Shown here in pieces: positions 16,987 to 27,400 of a DNA stretch of 64,000 nt; positions within the stretch are counted from its first letter, which is position 1, and the number at the start of each line of letters is the position of its first letter. Below the pieces are notes generated by a model. That model did no database searches and had not been told where the DNA came from. It worked only from the letters and a program-made list of their open reading frames with translations. Position numbers and translations under genes: made by a program. Source of the DNA: Gemmatimonadota bacterium (GTDB taxonomy: Bacteria > Gemmatimonadota > Gemmatimonadetes > Palauibacterales > Palauibacteraceae); NCBI GenBank assembly GCA_029262175.1, contig JAJCZV010000030.1, forward strand, positions 1 through 64,000, in the 5' to 3' direction.

Positions 16987-19976
16987 CACTCGGGGAGGTC
17001 GTACGCTTCGCGAACCGGCCGCAGCGGCCGGATCAGCCAATGAGGCCGACGCGTGCCGTCGGGCGAATGCGCGGATGCGCCCCGAGTCTTCTCGAGCCAA
17101 CGCTGGTAGATCTCGTGCGACTTCTCCGTATCCACGGAGATGTCTCCGTTGCGATCGCGGAGCGACGCCTTCACCACCCGAACCGCTTGGTGCCAGCAAT
17201 GCATCCCGGAGACGGGGTCGGGGTGGACCGGGAACGTGAGGTTCTGGTGCACGCCCACGTCGCTCCACCAGATCCGCGAGGTGTCCGGATCGCTGGAGTC
17301 GTAGGGTCCAGCGCCCTTCTTTCGAGATAGCTTCCACCCGTCCTTCTTACGATCCATCGACACGGTGGCCATGAGTTGACGCTGGCTGCCCTGTCGAACT
17401 TGCTCGCCGACGACTGCGTCGGACGACCCACCGATGGCCGTTCCCTCCGACAGCTTCCATCGTCCCATGTGGTGGCTGCAGGCGACGACCCCGGGCTTGA
17501 TCGCCTCGGTGACCCATGCCTTGAGGACGAAGTGCCCGATCTCCGTTTCGACTCGCACCAGCCCCCCGGTGCGCACGCCAAGCCTCTTTGCATCGGATGT
17601 GTGTAGCCACAATGGGTTGGTGTGCGCGATCTCATCGAGCCACTTCGAGTTGGCCGATCTCGTGTGGATCTGGACCGGGAGCCGAAAGGTCGAGATCAGA
17701 CACATCTGGTCGTCGTCCATTTCGTCCGGGTGCACATGACTTCGGATATACGTCGGCAGCGCGTAGTCGGACCAACCCCACGCGACGAGCGTCGGGGAAT
17801 AGAATTCGAGTTTGCCGCTCGGCGTCGGAAACCCTCGGAGCACTTGTCCGTCCACGCGCACGCCGACCGCGCGTCTCCCCTCACCATCCGCATCGGGCGC
17901 CCCCATCGGAGCGAGATTGGGCGAAACGGGCTTCGGTGTCTCCGTGTAGACGCGACCAAACTCGTCTTCGGCGAAGCCTACGAGTTCGGCCGGATCCACG
18001 TCTCGCTCATACAACGGACCGATGTCGCGCTCGACCTCGAACGCACCGTATTTCCGCATGTAGGCGAGCGGCGCGAGATCTTGTTTGGCGGCGGCTTCGG
18101 GGAGCCCGGGCACCGAGTTCTCGAACATCCATTCGTAGTATTCGTCCGCGGTCAGTCTTTCGCCGGGCCGTTTCTCAGACTCGACGAACTCGCGAATCCC
18201 CAGCGATCCATCGGGATCGATCCGCCAGGAGAGCTCGAGCCAGAACTCGTTCTCCTCCCACACCTCACCGGGGTTCGTGTGACGCGTATCGGCGACGGTC
18301 TCGCCAAGCCGTTCGCGCGCGGTGCGAAGGACGGGCTGTCGAAAGCCGATCCATTGCCCGTCGTGCGTCTCGTACGAATGGACGTCGTGACGCTCGGGCC
18401 CGTGTCCCATCGGCAACACATAGTCGGCGAAATACGCGGTCTCGTTCCACGTAGGCGTGAGGGCGATGTGCAAACCGACCATGTCTTCATCGGTGAGCGC
18501 CTCGAGCCAGCTAAACCCATCCGGGTTTGTCCACACGGGGTTGTAGACCCGAGTGAAATAGACATCGAGCTTGCCGCGCCCTTCCTTGAGAATGTGCGGA
18601 AGCAAGAACGACATCTCGTACATGGCCAGCGGGTATTCGTCGGGCCACGTGAGCTCGTTCCAATGCTCCGGGTGTCGCGGCATCCGGATGGGCTTTGGAA
18701 TAAACTTGTTCCACGAACTGGGATAGGTACCGCCCGGCGTTGCCACCGATCCCGTGAGCGCGTTGAGAAAGAACAACGTGCGCGCCACTTGCCAACCGCC
18801 TTCGTTGCCCGATGCCGCGCTACGCCAGTTGTGTGTCGACAGTCGGGAACCCGCCCGAGATACGATTTCGGCGACCTCCGCCAACTGCGCGGCCGGGATC
18901 CCCGATTCCGCTTCGGCCCACTCGAACGTGCATGCGTCGTACAACTCGCTCAGCGCCGCTTCGAATGACTCGAAGGTTCGCGGAACATCGGGCTTCTCGG
19001 CGGCCAGGTACTGTTCCCAGTTGAACCACCGGCGGACGAAATCGCGATCGTAGGTCTGTGTTTGGATGAGGTAGTTGGCGATCGCGAGGAGGACGGCCGC
19101 TTCGGATCCAGGCTGCGTGGGCAACCAGTGGTGTGCATGTGTCGCCGTGTTCGACAACCGCGTGTCGAGGACGATGAGCTTCGCGCCCTTGTGGATGCCC
19201 TCGAGGATTCTCTGCGCATGCGGATTGAAGTAGTGCCCCGCTTCGAGATGCGAACTGACGAGAAGGATGACATCGGCGCGGGCGTGATCCGGGCTCGGTC
19301 GATCCATGCCGAGCCAGAACTGATACCCCGCGCGCGCACCCGACGAACAGATGTTCGTGTGCGAGTTGTGACCGTCCACGCCCCATGCGGCGAGGAGACG
19401 TTCGGTGAACCCGTCTTCGCCCGGACGCCCCACGTGGTACATCACCTCGCGGTGCCGATCCTCCTGAAGCGCCTTTCGGATCCGTCCCGCGATGTCGTCG
19501 AGCACGTCCTCCCACGACACGCGCACCCACTTCCCCTCTCCGCGCGCGCCCGCGCGCTTTAGCGGGTAGAGCACGCGGTCGGGGTCCACGACTTGATTGA
19601 GCGTCGCGGGTCCCTTTGCGCAGTTGCGGCCGCGCGAACCCGGGTGCTCGGGGTTGCCTTCGAACTTTCTTACTTCGAGCGTGTCGCGGTCGACATATGC
19701 CAGGAGCCCGCAGGCCGACTCGCAATTGAAGCATGTGGTCGGAACCAGCATGTAGCGTTTTTCTCGACGCTCGGGCCACGCCTTCGAATCGAGTTCGACC
19801 CAATCGTCCCAGCGCTCGCGCGGGGGAAACGCGGCGAGGTGGACGCGGCTCGCGCCCGGGTAGAACGTCTCGCCGCGCGCCTCGGTGTCTTTGCGCGCGG
19901 CGCTGACCAGACCCTCGAGCCGCTCGACCTTGCCGGCCGCATCCGCCCCGTTGGGACGCTTCTCGTCGCCGCTCAT
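16986..19976 (-). CDS. Molybdopterin oxidoreductase catalytic subunit (CISM family)
   Basis: 996 residues from the ATG overlapping the stop of the FeS/NrfD gene (ATGA). The N-terminal 4Fe-4S site is C82-x2-C85-x3-C89 with C119 (GRNCAKGPATLNQVV). SHTNICSSGARAGYQFWLG puts C210 at the usual position of the Mo ligand, suggesting a cysteine-ligated Mo or W site. Further MopB segments are VLDTRLSNTATHAHHWLP and VYNPVWTNPD. The C-terminal molydopterin-binding domain is DAKRLGVRTGGLVRVETEIG. No twin-arginine signal is seen, so the active site is probably cytoplasmic, as in SoeA-type sulfite dehydrogenases. Partners are the fused electron-transfer/membrane subunit and TorD. The substrate is not determined; a sulfur oxyanion is one option. 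Confidence 0.85.
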   Translation of the reverse strand: MSGDEKRPNGADAAGKVERLEGLVSAARKDTEARGETFYPGASRVHLAAFPPRERWDDWVELDSKAWPERREKRYMLVPTTCFNCESACGLLAYVDRDTLEVRKFEGNPEHPGSRGRNCAKGPATLNQVVDPDRVLYPLKRAGARGEGKWVRVSWEDVLDDIAGRIRKALQEDRHREVMYHVGRPGEDGFTERLLAAWGVDGHNSHTNICSSGARAGYQFWLGMDRPSPDHARADVILLVSSHLEAGHYFNPHAQRILEGIHKGAKLIVLDTRLSNTATHAHHWLPTQPGSEAAVLLAIANYLIQTQTYDRDFVRRWFNWEQYLAAEKPDVPRTFESFEAALSELYDACTFEWAEAESGIPAAQLAEVAEIVSRAGSRLSTHNWRSAASGNEGGWQVARTLFFLNALTGSVATPGGTYPSSWNKFIPKPIRMPRHPEHWNELTWPDEYPLAMYEMSFLLPHILKEGRGKLDVYFTRVYNPVWTNPDGFSWLEALTDEDMVGLHIALTPTWNETAYFADYVLPMGHGPERHDVHSYETHDGQWIGFRQPVLRTARERLGETVADTRHTNPGEVWEENEFWLELSWRIDPDGSLGIREFVESEKRPGERLTADEYYEWMFENSVPGLPEAAAKQDLAPLAYMRKYGAFEVERDIGPLYERDVDPAELVGFAEDEFGRVYTETPKPVSPNLAPMGAPDADGEGRRAVGVRVDGQVLRGFPTPSGKLEFYSPTLVAWGWSDYALPTYIRSHVHPDEMDDDQMCLISTFRLPVQIHTRSANSKWLDEIAHTNPLWLHTSDAKRLGVRTGGLVRVETEIGHFVLKAWVTEAIKPGVVACSHHMGRWKLSEGTAIGGSSDAVVGEQVRQGSQRQLMATVSMDRKKDGWKLSRKKGAGPYDSSDPDTSRIWWSDVGVHQNLTFPVHPDPVSGMHCWHQAVRVVKASLRDRNGDISVDTEKSHEIYQRWLEKTRGASAHSPDGTRRPHWLIRPLRPVREAYDLPE

Positions 19977-21550
19977 GCCAGCGGTACCGATTGGCCGGCC
20001 TGCACGTACGCATGTTCGAAGGCGAACAGACCTACGAGCGCCGATAGGGCGATCACGGGTTCGACCCAGGCGCCGGTCAGCCCCACGGCCACCAAAGCGG
20101 CGGCCGCTGCGACGCCGGCCGCCCCCGCCCAGAACCAACCTGCGAACCGACCGCGGACCATCTCGTGCGCCGCCAACGCCGCGTGAGCCGTGGGGTGCGC
20201 GAGCGTGAGCTCACCTAGGACAAACAAGAGGTGAGTCGCTCCGGTGAGTGCCACCAGAAGGCGCAGGCCGTCCGTGGCTTCTCCGAAGCCGGGCACGAGG
20301 AGCAGCGTCGCACCACCCGCCAAGAGCGCTTGCACGAACAGGTGCGGGGGAAGAAGCGGGTTCTGCCACAGGTCCCGCGCCTTGGCCTGCGCAAACAGAT
20401 AGGCGGTATAGACGGCGGTCATGCCCGCCAACGGGCCGGCGCCCCACGCGATCCACCGCGTCGCCGCGCCAGATTGCGCCCCTCCGCCCAACCCCGCCGC
20501 CAAGTGCGTCACGAGACCGAGGCCGTACGCCGCGATGATAAACGCCCCCCTCACGAGCCAACTCTTGAACTGCGGTCGGGTGAAGATCATGAAGAATCGA
20601 CCGGGGTGTTCGAGATCCCAGATCAACAGAGCCCCGGTCACCGCGAGGCCCACCATCGCGACGAGCGGAGTGATCGTCAGCCAGGCGCGCCCGTCCCACG
20701 ACAGCCCGCCGAGAAGACAGAGAAGTAGCGCGGCCAGATACACGCCTGCAGCGACACCCTTCGTGAGCGTATAAAGACTGACCCGCCAGTCCCACGGCGC
20801 CTTGTGAGAGACGTCGTACGAGAGGACGGCCGCCGCGGACGAGTTGGCCCCGTGCTTGCCGCCGCCCGATCCGTGCGGATGCCCTGCCCCGACCTGAGCG
20901 CCCCCTTTGGGTTGCTCGCTCCACATGAACAGACCGCCGTCGGGGCGAGCCGCCGCCAACGGATCGAGCGTGGCTTGGTGCGCCCCGACGTAGAAGAGCT
21001 TTGGGTGCGTCTCTTTCTCCGGCCGGCGCACTTGTACCGGTTCGCGCCCTACGAGCTGTGCGACTTTCGATGTCGGATCAGCGAGGTCACCCACGATGAT
21101 CGCTTCGGTGGGACACACCGTGACGCAGGCCGGCTCGAGACCGACGTCGATGCGGTGCGCGCAGAAGTTGCACTTCTCGGCCGAGTGATCGTCCGGGTTG
21201 ATGAAGATGGCGTCGTACGGACAGGCCGCGATGCAGGCTTTACACCCGATGCAGGTCGACTTGTCGAAGTCGACGATCCCGTCGGGTCGCCGGAACATCG
21301 CGCCCGTGGGGCAGGCCGTGGTACATGGCGCGTCATCGCACTGGTTGCAGCGCGTGACCTGAAACGCTCGCCGTGCGGCCGGAAACGTCCCGACATCGGC
21401 GTATTTGACGTAGGTGCGGGTGACCCCGAGCGGGACTTCGTTCTCGGACTTACACGCGGTCGTGCAGGCATGACAGCCAATGCAGCGCGTGTGGTCGATC
21501 ACTTTTGCCCAACGAACCGTCTCGCCACTCGACGTCGTGGACTCTGTCAT
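19973..21550 (-). CDS. Fused 4Fe-4S electron-transfer and NrfD-type membrane subunit
   Basis: 525 residues. GGGGAG five bases before the ATG at 21550 supports this start. Residues 20-150 carry four cysteine clusters: CIGCHACTTAC, CNQCDDAPCTTAC, CIGCKACIAAC and CNFC...ACVTVC, enough for four 4Fe-4S centres as in PsrB/DmsB. A Gly/His-rich linker (about 215-255) follows. The C-terminal half is an NrfD/PsrC-like quinone-reactive membrane domain with about eight helices (GVAAGVYLAALLLCLLGG, then LIWDLEHPGRFFMIFTRPQF). Normally these are two proteins (B and C subunits). No Tat or Sec signal is present, so the FeS half should face the cytoplasm. It passes electrons between the catalytic subunit and the quinone pool. 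Confidence 0.87.
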   Translation of the reverse strand: MTESTTSSGETVRWAKVIDHTRCIGCHACTTACKSENEVPLGVTRTYVKYADVGTFPAARRAFQVTRCNQCDDAPCTTACPTGAMFRRPDGIVDFDKSTCIGCKACIAACPYDAIFINPDDHSAEKCNFCAHRIDVGLEPACVTVCPTEAIIVGDLADPTSKVAQLVGREPVQVRRPEKETHPKLFYVGAHQATLDPLAAARPDGGLFMWSEQPKGGAQVGAGHPHGSGGGKHGANSSAAAVLSYDVSHKAPWDWRVSLYTLTKGVAAGVYLAALLLCLLGGLSWDGRAWLTITPLVAMVGLAVTGALLIWDLEHPGRFFMIFTRPQFKSWLVRGAFIIAAYGLGLVTHLAAGLGGGAQSGAATRWIAWGAGPLAGMTAVYTAYLFAQAKARDLWQNPLLPPHLFVQALLAGGATLLLVPGFGEATDGLRLLVALTGATHLLFVLGELTLAHPTAHAALAAHEMVRGRFAGWFWAGAAGVAAAAALVAVGLTGAWVEPVIALSALVGLFAFEHAYVQAGQSVPLA

Positions 21551-21654
21551 CGCATCTCCCCGTTTGCGCGGCGCCAACAATGGCGCGGCTCCCCGCCCTC
21601 TTCCTGGCTTCCTGGCAACTAACTACGGCGGTCCCCGCGAGCCGGGCAAGACCG

Positions 21655-22500
21655 TCAGACCGTGAGGTAGATCTCCAAGCCGGCTAGCTCGCCGCCCACA
21701 GCCTCCGCTCGCCAACGGTCCCCCGGAGACAATGGCACGAGCCCCGTCATCGTACCGGTGCTCACGACGTACTGGGCCGGCGTCCGAGCGACGGTGTCGT
21801 AGGGCGCCAAGAGACGGGGGACGACTTCCAGCGCGTTCAGTGGGTGGCCCATCACGTTCCGGCCGAATCCACGCTCCACGTGTCCGTCGGCCCGAGACAG
21901 CGTCACCTGCAGGTCATCGAGACCCTCGACGATCTGTTCGAACCCCGGCGAATCTGCCCCGAGCCGCGGGCCCACGACCAGCGCCCCGTGCAGACCGAAG
22001 TCCGCGACCGAGTCCGCGGGGCTGAGATGCCAGTTCGGGTAGTGGCAGTCCACGATTTCGAAGCCCAGCGCCACCCACTCCGGCGACAACCCTCGGTTTG
22101 GCGCCTCCGCAGGGCCGGCCGAGTCCGCGGGGCCGGCCGAGTCCGCGATGTCCACGAGGTTCGGTCCCATCCCGAACACGACTTCGAGTTCGAGCTTCGG
22201 GGCAAAGTAGGGCGCGAGGGAAATGGGATCCGCGGGATCCAGCAACGTCTGTTCATACACGGGCGCCAGGATCGGCTGGTCCAGCCCAAACGTTGGCCAG
22301 ATCGCCTTGTTCGTAAAGCCGACCTTGAACCCCGCCCGCGTGTACCCGCGAGCCTCGAGTCTCCGATCCAGCTCCGCACCCACCTCGTACGCCTGTCCGA
22401 GGTCGAAACCGGAGAAGGCTGTCGAGGGCGGATCGATGCCGCGTCGTTGCAAGCGTGCCTCGAGTAGGGCCTCGCTCGCCGCTTCCAGTGTAAAGATCAT
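21655..22500 (-). CDS. 2-keto-4-pentenoate hydratase/fumarylacetoacetate hydrolase family
   Basis: 281 residues. The fold is recognisable from GYTRAGFKVGFTNKAIWPTF, then PYFAPKLELEVVFGMG, where KLELEVVF contains the metal-binding glutamates, WVALGFEIVDCHYPNWHL, DFGLHGALVVGPRL and the C-terminal YVVSTGTMTGLVPLSPGD. MhpD-type enzymes add water to 2-hydroxypentadienoates in aromatic meta-cleavage; FAH-like members cleave or decarboxylate beta-keto acids. The gene sits back-to-back with an aldehyde dehydrogenase, which suggests catabolism of a small organic acid. An imperfect tandem repeat inserts extra ADSAGP units in a surface loop (about 118-130). Confidence 0.85.
   Translation of the reverse strand: MIFTLEAASEALLEARLQRRGIDPPSTAFSGFDLGQAYEVGAELDRRLEARGYTRAGFKVGFTNKAIWPTFGLDQPILAPVYEQTLLDPADPISLAPYFAPKLELEVVFGMGPNLVDIADSAGPADSAGPAEAPNRGLSPEWVALGFEIVDCHYPNWHLSPADSVADFGLHGALVVGPRLGADSPGFEQIVEGLDDLQVTLSRADGHVERGFGRNVMGHPLNALEVVPRLLAPYDTVARTPAQYVVSTGTMTGLVPLSPGDRWRAEAVGGELAGLEIYLTV
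22113..22148. repeat. 18-bp tandem duplication inside the hydratase gene
   Basis: GGCCGGCCGAGTCCGCGG (22113-22130) is followed directly by the same 18 bases with one change at the last position (22131-22148). The repeat is in frame and adds a six-residue ADSAGP-type unit, so it does not break the gene. It looks like a recent slippage event in a loop of the hydratase. Confidence 0.8.
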
Positions 22501-22605
22501 GGGTCCAACCTACCCGGTCCCCGGGACTTGCGAAGGACCGGGCGAAACCGGACGATCCTGCGGGCGGTCGCATCGTCGCGACCCGTAAAGCGATCGGAGG
22601 GTTCG

Positions 22606-23976
22606 GTGCCGTTTGTGAGTGTCGATCCGACAACCGAGGAGCGTTTGGCGTCCTTCGACGCTTTCGATGCGTCCAAGATCGATGCAGCGCTCGAACGCGC
22701 ACGTTCGGGGTTCCAAAGCTGGAGACACACCTCCCCTGCCCAGCGTGCGGAGCGACTCCTGGCGCTGGCCGATCTGCTCGAGTCTGGAAAAAACGCCTTC
22801 GGTCAACTGATGACGCGAGAGATGGGGAAACCGCTCGCGAGCGCCGTTGCCGAGGCGGAGAAATGCGCTTGGGTGTGTCGCTACTACGCCGAACACGGAC
22901 CCGCGCTCTTGGAGCGCGAACCCTTCGAGTCGAGCGGCAAAGAATGTTGGGTCGAGTACCAGCCCATCGGCGCCGTCCTCGGGATCATGCCGTGGAATTT
23001 CCCCTTCTGGCAGGTGATCCGCGCCGCGGCGCCCACCGTACTCGCCGGCAACGTATTTCTTCTCAAGCACTCCCCCAACGTGCCGCAGTGTGCGGTCGCG
23101 GTCGAGGGACTCTTCTCTCGCGCGGGGTTCCCGAACGGCGTCTTCCAGAACCTCTTCGTCGAGGTCGATGATCTCACGCGGGTGCTCGACGATCCGATCG
23201 TGCAGGGGGTGTCGCTCACCGGGTCGGTGCGCGCGGGTTCCGCGATCGCGGCGGAGGCCGGCCGACGCATCAAGACCACCGTCCTGGAACTCGGAGGCAG
23301 CGACCCCTTCATCGTCATGGAGAGCGCCGACCTCGACCGAGCCGTAAGTACGGCGATCAACGCACGCATGTGGAACAACGGCCAGTCGTGTATCGCAGCC
23401 AAGCGCATGCTTGTGCAGGCGTCGATCGCCGATGAATTCGAGCGACGGCTGGTCGAAGGCATCGCGGCCCTCGAAGTCGGAGATCCCAAACAGCCGTCCG
23501 TGGCGATTGGCCCGCTCGCTCGCCGCGATCTTCGAGATCAGGTCGCAGAGCAGGTAGACACCTCCGTCGCGGCCGGGGCACGTGTGCTCACCGGGGGCCA
23601 CACACCCGACCGACCGGGTTGGTTCTACGAGCCGACGGTCCTGACCGACATCCCGGACGGCTGTCCGGCCAGCGCGGACGAGATCTTCGGCCCGGTCGCA
23701 AGCATATTTCGCGTCAAAGATCTCGATGAGGCGATCGAGCGCGCCAACGCGACCGAGTACGGTCTTTCGTCGGCGATTTGGACCAACGACCCCGACGAAC
23801 GCGCGCGTGCCGTCCGCGATCTCGTCGCCGGGGGCGTGTTTATAAACGGCATGTCGGCCTCCGACCCTCGCGTCCCCTTCGGCGGCGTAAAGAAGTCGGG
23901 CTATGGACGCGAACTCGGACCCCATGCGATCCGCGAGTTTGTAAACGTGAAGACCGTTTGGGTCGGGGAAGACTGA
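22606..23976 (+). CDS. NAD(P)-dependent aldehyde dehydrogenase, succinate-semialdehyde type
   Basis: 456 residues. The GTG at 22606 has GGAGG five bases upstream and gives the normal N-terminus VPFVSVDPTTEERLASF, so the longer frame is rejected. Motifs are MPWNFPFWQVIRAAAPTVLA (cofactor site), LTGSVRAGSAIA (Rossmann loop), LELGGSDPFIV (active-site Glu), NNGQSCIAAKRML (nucleophilic Cys), EIFGPVASIF and the C-terminal PFGGVKKSGYGRELG. It oxidises an aldehyde to an acid in the cytoplasm. The short 456-residue form matches the GabD1-like branch. It is divergent from the hydratase gene, and the two may share a pathway. Confidence 0.92.
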   Translation: MPFVSVDPTTEERLASFDAFDASKIDAALERARSGFQSWRHTSPAQRAERLLALADLLESGKNAFGQLMTREMGKPLASAVAEAEKCAWVCRYYAEHGPALLEREPFESSGKECWVEYQPIGAVLGIMPWNFPFWQVIRAAAPTVLAGNVFLLKHSPNVPQCAVAVEGLFSRAGFPNGVFQNLFVEVDDLTRVLDDPIVQGVSLTGSVRAGSAIAAEAGRRIKTTVLELGGSDPFIVMESADLDRAVSTAINARMWNNGQSCIAAKRMLVQASIADEFERRLVEGIAALEVGDPKQPSVAIGPLARRDLRDQVAEQVDTSVAAGARVLTGGHTPDRPGWFYEPTVLTDIPDGCPASADEIFGPVASIFRVKDLDEAIERANATEYGLSSAIWTNDPDERARAVRDLVAGGVFINGMSASDPRVPFGGVKKSGYGRELGPHAIREFVNVKTVWVGED

Positions 23977-24482
23977 GCATTCGGCGCACGACGACCTTCG
24001 CGGCCGCGTCCAAGATCGCCCTCGTCACGCTAGCAGCGCTGGCAACCGGCGCATGTCTCCCAAACGTGAACCTGCTCAACGCGCGTGGTTCGGGGACCGC
24101 TCGTTGTTATCGACTGCCGCTCGAAACCCTCTGGCCCCTCCTCGAGGAATCCGTGCGCTGGGCCGGCCTCGTGATCGAACAGGCGAACCAGGAGAACGGC
24201 ATCATCCTCGCGGGCAGCTACCGACCCGAGGTTGAAGACCCGGAGGACATGGCACTCGACGCGGATCAGGGAGAGGGTGTCGCCGTCTTTGTGGAACCCG
24301 AGGGCGATGAGGTGTGGGCCATCGAGGTCGTGAGCAAGCCGCGGTTCCGGCTCGACCCGAGTCCGCGCGACTGGACCGATCCGGTCTTCTTGGCGCTCGA
24401 GTCGCGACTACCCGCAGAGGCGAGCGCGCCGCACGACGAGCTCGCCGCGTGCACCAGAGTGCGGGGGCTGTCGACCGGCTAG
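23958..24482 (+). CDS. Probable lipoprotein, unknown function
   Basis: About 174 residues from a TTG at 23958; a CTG at 23973 or an ATT at 23979 are alternatives, and none has a clearly superior ribosome site. The N-terminal hydrophobic stretch KIALVTLAALATGAC ends with a cysteine in a weak lipobox. The mature part (CYRLPLETLWPLLEESVRWAG, then ENGIILAGSYRPEVEDPEDM) resembles small BamC/DUF3568-like envelope lipoproteins that contain an A-W-x-A-x-x-x-A-type strand-helix module, but I cannot confirm the family. It overlaps the end of the aldehyde dehydrogenase gene and may be read from the same transcript. Confidence 0.6.
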   Translation: MGRGRLSIRRTTTFAAASKIALVTLAALATGACLPNVNLLNARGSGTARCYRLPLETLWPLLEESVRWAGLVIEQANQENGIILAGSYRPEVEDPEDMALDADQGEGVAVFVEPEGDEVWAIEVVSKPRFRLDPSPRDWTDPVFLALESRLPAEASAPHDELAACTRVRGLSTG

Positions 24483-24498
24483 AAAGCCGGGAAGACTC

Positions 24499-27400
24499 CT
24501 AGACCTCGCCAGCCCAGCCCAAATCGACTTCCTGTTTCTCGGGCTTCTTGAAGAACGCCCGCACCTTCTGCGTCCCGACGTAGTTCATCATCGCCAGCGC
24601 CGGGGTCGCGATCATCAAAATCGCGGTTGCGAACAGGATCCCGTACCCCAGGCTCACGGCCATCGGGACCAAGAACTGCGCCTGCGTACTCTTCTCGATG
24701 ATGATCGGGAATACGCCGAGGAACGTCGTGATCGACGTGAGAAGAATCGGTCGGAAACGTGCTTTCGCCCCCACGACGATGGCCTCGTTCATCGGCAGAC
24801 CCGACCGATATTTTTCGTTGATAAAATCGATGAGCACGAGCGAGTCGTTTACCACCACGCCCGAAAGCCCGACGATGCCGAACATCGATAGCATGCCGAG
24901 GTCGATGCCCATGATCAGGTGCCCCAACGCCGCGCCGACAAATCCGAGGGGGATCGAAGCCATGATGATGAGCGGCTGTACATACGATCGGAACGGGATG
25001 GCCAAGAGCGCGTAGATCGCGAGCAACGCGATCGCGAACCCACGGCCCATCCCGCTGAGCGCTAGCGCCTGTTCGCGCTGCTCTCCACCAAAGGCATAAC
25101 GGAGCCCCGGGAACTGATTCTGGAGTTCCGGGAGAATCGCGGCTTCGAGCGCGGTGTTGACCTCTTGGCCGGTAAGAACCGTGCGGTTCACATCCGCCGT
25201 GATCGTGGAAATACGTCGACCGTCGATACGATTGATCGTCGTGGACCCGATCCCGAACGACACATCCGCAACCTCCGACAACGGGACTTCGCCGCCGGTC
25301 GCCGCACGGATGCGATAGTTCTGGAGATCCGCGAGCGTGTTGCGTTCGTCTTTGGGCAAACGCACGTAGACCCGTACTTCGTCACGGCCGCGTTGAAGAC
25401 GTAGGGCCTCGCTCCCAAAGAACGCGCCGCGCACCTGCCGCGCGAGATCGTCGAGCGTAATCCCCAGCGATCGCGCCGCGGGTTTGAGCGACAACTCGAG
25501 TTCGCGCTTTCCTTGCCCACGGTCGTCACGAACATCCGTGACCCCTGCGATCCGATTCAGCCGATCCTTGAGCGCGGGCACCGCGGCGTTCAACCCCGCC
25601 GTGTCGGGGTGTGACAGCTCCACTTGAACCGCGGATCCCAAGTTGATCAACGCCGATGCGAACGTGAGCGCACGGGCCTCTGGGATGCCGCCGACCTTGT
25701 CGCGCCAAGCGCGCTCGAATTCTACCGCGGGCACCGAGCGCACTTCGGGGTCGCTGAGTCGAAAGCTGACCTCCGCGATGTTGGATTGGACAAACGTCGC
25801 GTTTGCGCTGATGGAGGGGCCACCGCTCGCGGACGGTCGCTCTCCCACACTCGAGAACACCGCCTCCACGAGGGGCGGCTCATCTTCGTCGAGTTCAGCT
25901 CCCAGCTCCTCGGCCACCTCATAGCCTGCACGTTCGATGATATCCGCGAACTCCAGCGTCCTCTCGCTGGTGGTACCCGCTGGGAGTTCGAGATAGGCGA
26001 TGACTTCCTCGCCCTCGATCTCGGGCAGCAGACTAAAACGGATATACCGACCGGCCACGAGACCGCCCACGAGCAGCAGCGTCGTCGAACACCCGAGCAG
26101 TACGAGTCCCCAACGACGAACAGCGAAACGAACCGCTCGATCGAGCGGTCCCTCGGTGAATCGTTGCAGGCCGGATTGAGTCCAGTCTTGTAGCCGGTAG
26201 ATGGGTCCGAGGAGTCCGTTTCGGTTTTCTGTACCCGGCTCAGGCAGATGTGAAAGATGGTAGGGGAGGATGAACAACGCCTCGACGAGCGAGAGCAGCA
26301 ACACCGAGATCACGATGACCGGGATCACCGTTAGAAACTTACCGAGACTTCCCGGGATAAAGAGGAGCGGTGTAAACGCGGCCACCGTGGTCAGGACCGC
26401 GAACACCACGGGGACGGAGACCCGGAGCGTGCCGCGGACGGATGCCTCCTTCGCGGACGTCCCCTTCTCTCGTTCGGCGTAGATGTTCTCCCCGATCACG
26501 ATCGCGTCGTCGACCACGATTCCGATCGCGAGGATGAAGCCGAACAGCGACATCATGCTGATTGAAACGCCGAGGACGGCCATCACGGCGAACACGCCCG
26601 TGAACGACAGGAAGATCCCAACGGCTGTCCAGAACGCGAGCCTAAGGTTCAAGAACAACGCTAGGGCTACGAGCACGAGAAGCAGGCCGAGCCGGCCGTT
26701 CTTTACGAGGAGCGAAATCCGGCTTTCCAGATAGTCCGCCTCGTTTCGCCAGATGCTGTACTCGACCCCGCGCGGCAACGCTACGCTCAGCTCTTCTTCG
26801 AGATATCGTTCCACTTGCGAGAAGATGTCGAGCACGCGTTCATCTCCGGTGCGGAACACCTTTACGAATGCGGTCGGCTGACCGTTGTAAGCGGCGATGA
26901 GGTCGGTGTCCTCGAACCCATCGGTGACCGTGGCAACGTCACCGACGCGAAGCACCGACCCGTCGGGGTTTGCTCGGATGACAATGTCTTCGAAATCAGA
27001 GCGCGTGTAGTTCTGACCCTGTACGCGGAGCAGGATTTCTTCGCGATCCGTTTCGACACTGCCCCCGGGGAGATCGAGACTGCCCCGACGAACCGCGAGG
27101 GACACCTCATCTAGCGTCAGGCCGTATCCCCGCAGGGCATCCTTGGAAATCTCCACGGAGATCTCGTAGTTCCGAACGCTACTCACTCGTACCAATGAGA
27201 TTTCTGCCAGGGTCCCCAGGTCATCTCTGACCCGGTTGGCGAGCTCTTTGAGGGTTCGCTCCGGAACATCACCATAGATCGCGATCTGGACCACTTGACT
27301 CTCGGCCGTAAGCGCGACCACCTCGGGCTCTTCCGCGTCCACCGGGAAGCTCGTGATTCGGTCGACCTCGGCTTTGACTTCGTCCAGGGCGCGGGACTGA

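Noticed and set aside
17622..18968. Plus-strand frame opposite the molybdopterin subunit
   Set aside because: No motif, arginine-rich composition, and it runs through a gene with clear cofactor motifs.
22510..23925. 471-codon minus-strand frame opposite the aldehyde dehydrogenase
   Set aside because: Antisense of a fully conserved enzyme; composition typical of shadow frames.
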